Assembly (NCBI GenBank): GCA_002482815.1
Contig: DLGS01000194.1
Location: forward strand, 592-8,714
DNA length: 8,123 nucleotides
Reading direction: 5' to 3'
Source of the DNA: Bacteroidetes bacterium UBA7688
Lineage (GTDB): Bacteria; Bacteroidota; Bacteroidia; Chitinophagales; Chitinophagaceae
Part shown: piece after piece, positions 1 to 7,492 of the stretch
Numbering within the stretch: the first letter of the stretch is position 1
Layout: each line of letters starts with the position of its first letter
The notes under the pieces: model-generated
Told to the model about the DNA's origin: nothing
Database searches by the model: none
The model's input: only the letters and a program-made list of their open reading frames with translations
Position numbers and translations under genes: made by a program

Positions 1-111
1 CTCTAAAAAACGGTCAGCAACACCGCTCTTTTGGATAAGGCTTTACGACCTGGAGAAATCACCGTGATTGGCTGTTTACGAAAACCTCCACTTCTTTTCT
101 CTCTAAGTCAC
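1..111. other. Left-edge stretch with no recognised gene
   Basis: This stretch lies downstream of the hydroxylase remnant. On the minus strand all frames are closed by stops within a few dozen codons; the longest is about 36 codons and resembles nothing I know. The plus-strand frame starting near position 31 runs antisense through the remnant and has no recognisable content. It may be decayed DNA at the edge of an acquired segment, or the 3' side of a gene lying outside the window. Confidence 0.4.
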
Positions 112-252
112 CTATTCAAATGCCTCATCGTACTCCCGATGTTCGGTGCCAAACCAAAGGTTCCACCAGGTAAAGTACAAGCCATAGTTTTCGTCGAAAT
201 GCTTATGGTGGAGGGCGGTGGAGCGTAGAACAGTATTTAAAAATGTGTGATT
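112..252 (-). pseudogene. C-terminal remnant of a sterol desaturase / fatty acid hydroxylase family gene
   Basis: About 45 codons ending in TAG match the C-terminal signature of the membrane di-iron fatty acid hydroxylase/sterol desaturase family: a His pair followed by HFDENYG, then LYFTWWNLWFGTE, then an acidic and aromatic tail (EYDEAF). Full-length members have several membrane helices and three His clusters, and hydroxylate or desaturate lipid substrates. Here only the last cluster is present. The HxxHH motif reads TALHH, so its first His is missing. No start codon with family-like sequence precedes it. The frame continues upstream of about position 252 as unrelated-looking sequence and reaches a stop at 337, inside the end of the neighbouring gene in a different frame. 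The upper boundary is therefore approximate. I read it as a broken, non-functional gene end left at the edge of an inserted or rearranged segment. Recognition rests on remembered family motifs. Confidence 0.7.
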
Positions 253-295
253 ATCTTGAGGTGGTTTTGGCGCCACTGTTCGCAGAGGGGGGATA

Positions 296-1411
296 TCAGG
301 GTATAATATTACAAATTTTTTCAAAATACTCTGTAATTACAGGCAGTATTTTTGAAATGTTTTGACCTGAAATGGTGGAGAATTGGCTTATTGTTGGTAC
401 AATTTCTTTAATTTTCTTCAGTGCACTTTTTATCAGTCCTTTCTTTGGATTTTCGTTGATAAGTGCCTGTTCTGCTAATAATTGGACATGTTCCAGAATT
501 TCTTCCTTACTTTCATCTGTATAACCTTTTGATGTGCTTATCGCTTCAGAAAGAAGCCTTAAGGCATTTGCTACCTCCTCTTGCCCGGCTTGATTTAACT
601 GCTGGGTTATATTAATAATGCTGTTTTCGATATTCCCTAAATTTACAACATTATTAGACCCATTTATTACGATATTTGGGGCGGTTTGTTTTTGTTCTTC
701 CATTTTTTTTAAAGTAAGTTGTGCATCGCCATCAGATGCTTGAAGCATCTCTTCAATTTCATAGAATATATTTCCATCAAAAGTAAAAAAGCCACCTTGT
801 TGTTTTTGAAATTCATTGCAAATTACTTTCGTTGTATCCGTAAAACGCAAGTACTCTCTTTTTGCGCTACTTTCAATTATAATTTTAACTCTGAATCGTT
901 CTAAACTTTGCGGACCACTTTCACACTCTGCGAACAAGTAATTATACGAAAACATAATATCTCTATTCTTATTCCCAGCCTTTAACTCAGCAAAATCACT
1001 TTGAGATATGTAGTGGATCTGAACTTGTCGTCCCTTTTTCTCAACCCATTCCTGAACAACTCTTGATGTAAGATTAGGTTTTGATTCAAGTTTGTCCAGA
1101 ATGACAAATTTGATATGATTAATGAACTCCTTCGATCCTAAGTTTCTTTGGGAGAACCAGTAGCAATGGTAGTCAAGGAAATCTGGGATGAGTGTAATTG
1201 GTCTTAATGATTTTAGCCTTTGAATAAATACTTGATCATAATGCCATTGATTGGTCTTTACGTAAGAGTGTTCAACATGAAAAGAATTATCGAATGATGA
1301 AACCCATCCAACTGAACGCCCACTTCTTTTTTGATACTCGCTCAGAGTCGGCAAATTAAATTCATGTGGATGTTTGCGATCTGTTCCTAATGTAAAGTAT
1401 TGCTTTATCAT
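296..1411 (-). CDS. Uncharacterised 371-aa protein with Asn/Gly beta-roll and helical C-terminus; putative partner of the upstream STAND nuclease
   Basis: I do not recognise a named family. I take the ATG at 1411 as the start; a GTG directly before it is in frame and would add one residue. No Shine-Dalgarno is visible. Residues 1-240 look globular. Within them, around residues 117-160, is a W-V-x4-GR-x-V-x-I stretch, then an S-x-S-D-F-x-x-L stretch, then an aromatic strand. This loosely resembles the layout of an N-terminal domain of some restriction-like proteins, but I see no catalytic triad. Residues 246-269 alternate hydrophobic and Asn/Gly residues (NIVING, NVVNLGN, SIINI) and should form a few turns of a small beta-roll. 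Residues 275-320 are charged amphipathic helices. Residues 325-371 form a Lys-rich then hydrophobic helical segment that could contact membrane or oligomerise. The gene lies 65 bp after the stop of the large nuclease-STAND gene on the same strand, so co-transcription is likely. A role as accessory, regulator or second effector is inference from context. Confidence 0.8.
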   Translation of the reverse strand: MIKQYFTLGTDRKHPHEFNLPTLSEYQKRSGRSVGWVSSFDNSFHVEHSYVKTNQWHYDQVFIQRLKSLRPITLIPDFLDYHCYWFSQRNLGSKEFINHIKFVILDKLESKPNLTSRVVQEWVEKKGRQVQIHYISQSDFAELKAGNKNRDIMFSYNYLFAECESGPQSLERFRVKIIIESSAKREYLRFTDTTKVICNEFQKQQGGFFTFDGNIFYEIEEMLQASDGDAQLTLKKMEEQKQTAPNIVINGSNNVVNLGNIENSIINITQQLNQAGQEEVANALRLLSEAISTSKGYTDESKEEILEHVQLLAEQALINENPKKGLIKSALKKIKEIVPTISQFSTISGQNISKILPVITEYFEKICNIIP

Positions 1412-1476
1412 CACTATAAGTTGCTGAGAACGAATATAATTTTAATTAACTACGAAATACGTTCTTTTGATAATCA

Positions 1477-4400
1477 TTAAACACTTATCAATTGGTAAAT
1501 GCTACTATTTTTTGCCTTTTCCCTATACTCATCTTTCCATATATACTGCTGCTTAACGACATATCCCAGTTTACACCCAAAAGTAAGGAGAAAATTATTT
1601 AAAAAAGGTATATCAATTTCCATCCACTGTCCGGCACGTATACCTATTTCAGTGTTGGCTTCATTCCGGACACCGTCCACCCAATCTTGCCATGAAATAG
1701 CAGGTGAAGACTGATCCCCATAAAGGACTTGTGATGCTTCAATATGAACTGGCATCTCCCCTCTAAGGTAGGGAAGTGGTGCTATAATTCCATTAATTCT
1801 TCTATACCATTGAAAAATGCCGCTTTCCCATTGATCCAGAAAAGCAATAAGCGGCATTATCTCAATCCCATTCATAATCATGGGCTTATTCCTTTCGTCC
1901 GCTGGGAATTGTTCATCGTCAAACGCATGGAATGGGGTGCGAAATCGTTGCCAGGCCAATTCTGAGTAAATAAATTCTGCATTGAGCCCTGAAAGATCAT
2001 CACCTTTCCACGTAAAAGGAAGTACAGTGATCTGTAGACTATTCTTTTTCTGATAATCACCAACAACCAATCGCAGGTTACCTGAAACGGCAAGAACCTG
2101 ACGTTGATTGGATATGGAAATCGACTTTATTATTAAACTTTCCGCTAAAAATTTGGGAGGATCTAACGTAAAGTCTAAAATAGTTGAGGCTAAATTTTGC
2201 CACCAAACAGGCAATGAATTACTCTTAATCCTCCATAAACTAAGGTTAACAGGGAACGTGAAAAAGGAGTATTTTAGCCATTTTATTTCATTAATGACTC
2301 CATTTAGAAATAAATATTCCAAAGCCCAAAGCCAGGAAGAACGTAATACTTCTGAGGAAACGGATGAAGCGCCTACCATCCATTCTTCGTAATAGTTATT
2401 ATTATATGCCTTTAAACTGTCTTGATTTAGGTCTGTCTTAAGCCCTTCAATCATAATGCTTGTATAAAATGACCATAATGCTAAGGTCAGAAAGTTGGTG
2501 TTTTTTTCAATTTCCTTAAAGATCATTAATTCATATCTAACATTTTGTTTTCTGACAATTTGTTCAAAATCTGGTTCTGCTTCGATTTCATCAGGTATTC
2601 TTGCTATTGGCCAACGTTTAAAGATTTGAACCTGGTCGCCCGAGTAAAGCATACTTAATTCATATAACGCTTTTTCAATAACAACAGTGGTATAAGGTAA
2701 TAATTCAATCAGTTCAAAAAAATCAAAATGTGGAATGTTATGATTAGGTGCTTCCATAGCTTTAAGCAGTGGTAGTAGCCGGATTACCAACAATGTAGGT
2801 AAACTTTCCTGCTCAATAGTTATTAAATAACGGTGGTAAGCATTAGAATCGGTGGAGATAATTCGGGATAAAGCAACTGCTGAACGTTCTCGCACCAAAG
2901 GGCTGGGGTGTATTTGTCGGGCAAAAAGCAAGTCTAACTCATCGATTCCTTCCACCTCAAACCAGGTCGTTTCCGGTAGTTGCAAGTCAATCATAAAGGA
3001 TTCCGCAAGAGCGATGGCATGCTCTGTAATTTCATCTGCTATATCTTTTTGATCAACGTAGTTGAAGAACTCTACCATTTTAGGAATTGAAATAAAATAG
3101 GACGCTGCATTACCATATCTCAATCCTGATTTAAGCACACTATCTGTTAAAAACTGAAAATTAGTTATCTTCTCAGGGAAGTCGCGTTTCAAAATAGTCC
3201 AATGTGCTTTTGATTTATTTGACCAGTATGGACTCCATTCAGAATCTCTTGCCTGAATCCATACTAAACACTCATAGGCTACCTCTAAATCGTATTCGTA
3301 GGCTAAGTCATAAAATGCCTCGAAAAATTTATGATTGAACGTGTGCCACTCATAAGTATCTAAGATCTTTTTAGCAGTCTCAAAAAGTTCATATCGGTCG
3401 CAGGGTAGCTTATTCCAATAATTGAACCACCCGGTTAATAATTTATCACGATCATGAGTGGTACCCGATTCTTTTATCACCCTGTTTATTTGATCCAAGG
3501 GTATAATAGATATACCTTCCTTTTCGGTTAAGGGGTGGGAATTTTTTCCTGATTGAGTTTCAGGATAAGGATGTAAAGAACCAAATTGTTGATGTATTCT
3601 TTCTAACGCAACTCGCGCATTATCAAATTTTTCTGCCTTGTCTTGCAGTGCAGCATAAGCGCTCCGTTCAACAGCAGTTAAAGCCAGATCTGTTTGGAAG
3701 GCAGAAGTGAAATCCCAGGATTTTATGATCGTGTACCAGATACTGTCTGCCAATTGGTAGTCTTCAGACTCCATACAGTACAAATACGCATTATATAAAA
3801 GTCCCACATCCACTTTGGCAAACAAGTCAATTAAATTGTTTGGGAAACTACCGGTTTCATCACCATCAGTATACTTTTCTACTTTCCATATCAAGGGAGT
3901 TAATCTTGATAGCCATTTTTTTACATGTACTGAGCCATTTTCGTGCCCATTTTCCACACTGCTTATTAGTTGATGCAGAAACATCTCCTTATGGTCGCCA
4001 TAACCCAATGCATTTTCAACTGCCAGACGAATACATCGCTGGTAGTTTTTATCATCATTGTGTAAATCCGCTATTCTGGCCAATAAGCTATACCTTTTTG
4101 AACGTTCGTTAAACTCGACAATCCAAGTCGGCATTTTAGTAATCTGTGAATTAATAAAGGTCTTATAGGTTTCAATAGACAGTACCTGCGAATTACCGGT
4201 TGCGAAGAATTCTAACCAATGGTATTCTCCCCAAATTTGACCGTTTTGAATAGCCAGAAACTCCGGTAGAGAAATTCGGTAATCATGAAGACCCAGCCGA
4301 TTGAAACGAATTAATACCTCTAAACAATATTTAATTGCATCACGAAGGCAGGAGGAAAATTCATGAGCAGAAGAGTGCTCGCCAAAATGCAACGTGTCTA

Positions 4401-7332
4401 AGTCTTCAAATGCGGCAAAGAAACGCTTATAATCTAATCGCTCACTTTGCAATACCTGAGAGCCTGATATTTGTCCGGCCAACGCGAATTTTGCAGCGGC
4501 TCGGGCACTCCAATTATTAGGTAAATTTGACTTCCAATCCTCTACTTTTTCAGGTTGATTTTGAAGCGTCAGTTGGAGAGAGGCTAAGAAAGCATCGATA
4601 AATCCCTCAGTGACTTGTCTGCTCAATTCTGTTTCAAAAGACTTTAACTCCTCCGGGAATTGATTCATGGATGGTAGTAATGCACTTCCATCACCAATAG
4701 TCCCGTCTATGATATAATGAAAAATACTACCGAGCATTGGATCTTTACCGGCAAATTGGGCTAATAATTCATCAACTTGAGGAGATTTTTTTGCTTCATT
4801 TTGAGAAAGTGTCAAGATGATCTGTACAATTTCCGGCGTTGAAAACTCTAAATTGAGAAAGTCTTTTAACTTGCCCAACTGACGCGTTTGTACCAGTTCA
4901 TCAATATATATACTTATTACTTGCCCGGACTTGTTTGGTCTGAATTGTGCGACATACTGGTAAATACGATTGTAATCAAATTTTCGATCTAAGGCAGCAA
5001 TTTTCACCACGTACTTTTCTATTTCACTTGAACTATCTCCAAAACGATTTGCATAGTCGGCGTTTTTATCATTATGTCTTTCCTTCAGAAGATCAAATAC
5101 AGCTTGCTGAAATGCTGGTGACAAGTGCGTTTGAAAGCGCTTTGCATAATTATATAGTGAACGAGGTGGTAGTGATCTAAGATCAAGACTTGTTGACATA
5201 CGAATAGGCGACTTATCCAGTATTTGTTCCTGAATTAATTCGTAATACTCCCGTTGATAATTTTGAATATTAGAAAAATAGCCGTGAAGCATATTCACCT
5301 CCAATACTTTACCAAATTTATGCGCTTTAAATGCGGCCTCTCCAGCAATATCCAATTGATTTAATATAAGTTCGGCCGGACGGTTATCTAAAATGCTCTG
5401 TACTAACCACTCACGGTCCAAAGAAAGTAAGAGGGAATTGTTACCATTTAAATACTCAATCCGTTTTTCTTCAGCCCAGCGCAAGTCATCATCTGACGTT
5501 TGACGGAGCCATTCAAGCACTCTTTGGACAATCACATCGCGCTGATACTGATACTCTTCTGTTTGCTGGATAAACAAAGCAAAACTATTGTGAAAAATTC
5601 GTATCCCGCCAAGTATCGGATCAATTGACAAAAGGTGCATAATTGATACAATAGCTTCCTGTACTTGCTCATGCCGTTCTGCAAGATGAGACATCACCTT
5701 TGTGAATTGTTGTAGTGTTAGTGGCGTTTGAAAAACACCTAAAGCTATGACAGCCCATTTGGCAGGTACAGGTAGCATGACCCAACGGGCACGGTAGTAG
5801 TTAGTAATATCGCCATCGTAGGCAGGTAATCGTTGAACATCAAATAGATTGATTTGATTTTTACCAATGGAATCTTTGAGCCAGGCTAAAGCGTAACGTA
5901 AGTATAGAGGTAGGCCTTGAGAACATTCGAAAAGTTGATCAATAATCTCCTGACGTGACCCATAATTTTTAGGTGGAAGTTTTATTCCTATTTGATTCCG
6001 ATCGACAATCTTTCGCACCCCTTCTTTACTCAATCCTTTGATTTCCATCCAAGCACTCTCAGGGCAATGATCAAAAAGAACACTTGGAAGATAATCCTTT
6101 GCAATATATTGCATTCCCAGTACAAACCATACACCACCTTGCGGACGAATAATATCGCGTAAAAAACGTTGCAAGTTCTCTCGGTCACCGTAAGTTTGAG
6201 CATGATCAATACCATCTAAAATCATTATCAAACACTTCCCATTTTCACGGCCATACTTAGCTACAGTATCAATAAATTCAGAAATAGCAATACTCTCCGA
6301 GTTTTTATTGGCCATGTCTCCCAACATCTCATTGGGTAATTCCTTGAACTGATATTTTAAAGCCTCAACTAGTCTTTTTACATCAAGCCGTTCGTTGGCT
6401 TCCGGATCGCTCGTTGAAATGTGATAGTGATGACGGATAACAGGAATTTTAGCCTTTAGTAATTCTTTAACGAGATTAGACAGGTAAGTGCTTTTGCCAA
6501 CGCCCGGTTTGCCATAGACAACTTTAATGCCACCACCCGAGTCCTTCAGGTCTTTTTTTACTGCTGAATGTGCGTGTCGCTCAAATAAAATAAAGTCCTC
6601 AGGAACTAAAAAATTTTGGTTCAAAGGACGAGGCTCGTCCCACTGACACCACTCGCGTAAATCGGCTAAGGTTATGGGATCAGGATAAGACTGATTACCA
6701 TTATGTTTAATTGCCAACCAGAGACTGTTGAATCCATCTTTAGTCGCTCCAAGTTCACGGCAGTATTCTTCCAACAGATTTTTTTCAAGAACATCCTTGC
6801 CCGGTTGTTCAAATTTGAATTCTAATCCCTCAAAAAAATTAAATGCGGATTGTTCCCCCTCCACTTCCTCACAGATATTTTGGAACAACACTGTATTTTC
6901 TTCTTTAATTTGTTGCAGGTCAAAATGTTCATTTTTTAGATACTTTGATACTGTAGGGTCAGGTCTTCCATTGGTAATAAAAGCAGCGTAGGCAATTTTG
7001 CTAACAAGTGTAGGTCTACCCAAGGATTGTGACCATTTTTTAAAAAGAGATTGCTTATTTCTACTCCCAGCGGTTAAAAAATTATCCCAAGTCCAGAAAT
7101 CTTGTTCGTTTTGGCGATGTTTGATCTGATAGAACCGATATTTTCCGGAAGATTCAGTGACAATAATATCGTCAAAAAAGAATCTCCCTTCTTCAATCTC
7201 AGATGGATAAGTCTCTTGCTCGATGGAATGCCATCTGTGGGGCGCTTTAAGCCATTGAGCGCCAAGGTCAAGCAGCCATAAGTCTTGATAGGTAAGACCA
7301 CTGCGAATAGATGAGGTTGGATTCTTACGCAA
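1477..7332 (-). CDS. Avs-like antiviral STAND NTPase with N-terminal Cap4/DUF4297-type nuclease (1951 aa)
   Basis: This is a predicted phage sensor and DNA-degrading effector in one chain. Residues 1-230 resemble the Cap4/DUF4297 dsDNA nuclease: R-x-G-x3-YQ at 10-16, the acidic DDIIV at 54-58, and Q-I-K at 69-71, giving a D...QxK PD-(D/E)xK-type active site. The NTPase follows, with Walker A GKPGVGKST (274-282) and a hydrophobic strand ending in Walker B DGIDHA (373-378). An LGMQ segment follows near 405-408, then GLPLYL (473-478), the STAND G-x-P motif. A winged-helix-like segment spans about 520-590 and includes HNSF (581-584). Residues about 640-1760 are mostly helical without clear repeats, and the last ~190 are beta-richer; both probably serve ligand recognition. 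Order and size match Avs proteins, which bind phage proteins such as terminase or portal, oligomerise and activate the N-terminal effector. The start is TTG: the frame has an in-frame TGA five codons upstream and no Met before about residue 335, deep inside the NTPase. No Shine-Dalgarno is evident. Which Avs class it belongs to cannot be settled here. Confidence 0.88.
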   Translation of the reverse strand: MRKNPTSSIRSGLTYQDLWLLDLGAQWLKAPHRWHSIEQETYPSEIEEGRFFFDDIIVTESSGKYRFYQIKHRQNEQDFWTWDNFLTAGSRNKQSLFKKWSQSLGRPTLVSKIAYAAFITNGRPDPTVSKYLKNEHFDLQQIKEENTVLFQNICEEVEGEQSAFNFFEGLEFKFEQPGKDVLEKNLLEEYCRELGATKDGFNSLWLAIKHNGNQSYPDPITLADLREWCQWDEPRPLNQNFLVPEDFILFERHAHSAVKKDLKDSGGGIKVVYGKPGVGKSTYLSNLVKELLKAKIPVIRHHYHISTSDPEANERLDVKRLVEALKYQFKELPNEMLGDMANKNSESIAISEFIDTVAKYGRENGKCLIMILDGIDHAQTYGDRENLQRFLRDIIRPQGGVWFVLGMQYIAKDYLPSVLFDHCPESAWMEIKGLSKEGVRKIVDRNQIGIKLPPKNYGSRQEIIDQLFECSQGLPLYLRYALAWLKDSIGKNQINLFDVQRLPAYDGDITNYYRARWVMLPVPAKWAVIALGVFQTPLTLQQFTKVMSHLAERHEQVQEAIVSIMHLLSIDPILGGIRIFHNSFALFIQQTEEYQYQRDVIVQRVLEWLRQTSDDDLRWAEEKRIEYLNGNNSLLLSLDREWLVQSILDNRPAELILNQLDIAGEAAFKAHKFGKVLEVNMLHGYFSNIQNYQREYYELIQEQILDKSPIRMSTSLDLRSLPPRSLYNYAKRFQTHLSPAFQQAVFDLLKERHNDKNADYANRFGDSSSEIEKYVVKIAALDRKFDYNRIYQYVAQFRPNKSGQVISIYIDELVQTRQLGKLKDFLNLEFSTPEIVQIILTLSQNEAKKSPQVDELLAQFAGKDPMLGSIFHYIIDGTIGDGSALLPSMNQFPEELKSFETELSRQVTEGFIDAFLASLQLTLQNQPEKVEDWKSNLPNNWSARAAAKFALAGQISGSQVLQSERLDYKRFFAAFEDLDTLHFGEHSSAHEFSSCLRDAIKYCLEVLIRFNRLGLHDYRISLPEFLAIQNGQIWGEYHWLEFFATGNSQVLSIETYKTFINSQITKMPTWIVEFNERSKRYSLLARIADLHNDDKNYQRCIRLAVENALGYGDHKEMFLHQLISSVENGHENGSVHVKKWLSRLTPLIWKVEKYTDGDETGSFPNNLIDLFAKVDVGLLYNAYLYCMESEDYQLADSIWYTIIKSWDFTSAFQTDLALTAVERSAYAALQDKAEKFDNARVALERIHQQFGSLHPYPETQSGKNSHPLTEKEGISIIPLDQINRVIKESGTTHDRDKLLTGWFNYWNKLPCDRYELFETAKKILDTYEWHTFNHKFFEAFYDLAYEYDLEVAYECLVWIQARDSEWSPYWSNKSKAHWTILKRDFPEKITNFQFLTDSVLKSGLRYGNAASYFISIPKMVEFFNYVDQKDIADEITEHAIALAESFMIDLQLPETTWFEVEGIDELDLLFARQIHPSPLVRERSAVALSRIISTDSNAYHRYLITIEQESLPTLLVIRLLPLLKAMEAPNHNIPHFDFFELIELLPYTTVVIEKALYELSMLYSGDQVQIFKRWPIARIPDEIEAEPDFEQIVRKQNVRYELMIFKEIEKNTNFLTLALWSFYTSIMIEGLKTDLNQDSLKAYNNNYYEEWMVGASSVSSEVLRSSWLWALEYLFLNGVINEIKWLKYSFFTFPVNLSLWRIKSNSLPVWWQNLASTILDFTLDPPKFLAESLIIKSISISNQRQVLAVSGNLRLVVGDYQKKNSLQITVLPFTWKGDDLSGLNAEFIYSELAWQRFRTPFHAFDDEQFPADERNKPMIMNGIEIMPLIAFLDQWESGIFQWYRRINGIIAPLPYLRGEMPVHIEASQVLYGDQSSPAISWQDWVDGVRNEANTEIGIRAGQWMEIDIPFLNNFLLTFGCKLGYVVKQQYIWKDEYREKAKNSSIYQLISV

Positions 7333-7363
7333 TTGAGTTCTTTGTCAATTATTACATATAATC

Positions 7364-7382
7364 GAATCTCTGGAGGAGATTC
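7364..7382. promoter_or_regulatory. Inverted repeat upstream of the STAND nuclease gene
   Basis: Perfect 7-bp arms GAATCTC and GAGATTC flank a 5-base centre (TGGAG). The element sits 32 bases upstream of the TTG start of the large gene, so it may be transcribed in its leader and form a hairpin, or act as a protein-binding dyad. A second, weaker dyad (TCGTT-5 bases-AACGA) lies at 7397-7411. No regulator gene is in the window, and I could not place a convincing Bacteroidota-type promoter (TTTG/TAnnTTTG) around it. The function is unproven. Confidence 0.3.
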
Positions 7383-7451
7383 AGAAGTAAATTAGTTCGT
7401 TAATTGAACGATGAAACACCATTTAAAAATATACAATTGTGTTGAAGTAGT

Positions 7452-7492
7452 TTTGGGTAACAGCATTTAAATTTGAAAGTATAAAACCCAAA
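7452..7492 (-). terminator. Possible weak stem-loop directly after the GIY-YIG gene
   Basis: Arms TTTGGGT (7452-7458) and ACCCAAA (7486-7492) are exact inverted complements, 7 bp each, separated by a 27-base A+T-rich loop. The stem begins at the base right after the TGA of the GIY-YIG gene. The position suits a 3' end structure separating that gene from the downstream cassette. The loop is long, the stem short and there is no clean T-tract, so it is not a canonical intrinsic terminator. Confidence 0.22.

Noticed and set aside
31..228. Plus-strand 65-codon open frame
   Set aside because: It is antisense to the hydroxylase remnant, starts with TTG and has no recognisable motif. The minus-strand reading explains the sequence better.
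261..276. GTGG/CCAC hairpin containing the palindrome TGGCGCCA, downstream of the partner gene, considered as a terminator
   Set aside because: Only a 4-bp stem around 8 bases, with no T-tract directly following on the minus strand.
1412..1476. TATATTCG, close to the Bacteroidota -7 motif TAnnTTTG, as a promoter for the partner gene
   Set aside because: One mismatch and no TTG/TTTG at the expected upstream distance; A+T-rich sequence gives many such near matches.
1442..1477. Eleven-codon ORF on the minus strand whose ATG overlaps the stop of the large gene (TAATG), with a peptide start resembling the next protein's start
   Set aside because: It is too short to support. The likeness to the partner's first residues rests on a few codons of A+T-rich sequence and could be chance.
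3840..4112. Plus-strand open frames inside the large gene (for example 3840-4112, 2108-2392, 4947-5180)
   Set aside because: They are shadows of the continuous minus-strand coding frame and have no family-like sequence.
1477..7332. CBASS Cap4 effector as an explanation for the large gene
   Set aside because: The nuclease resembles Cap4, but what follows is a STAND NTPase and a long helical region instead of a SAVED domain, and there is no cyclase gene in the window.
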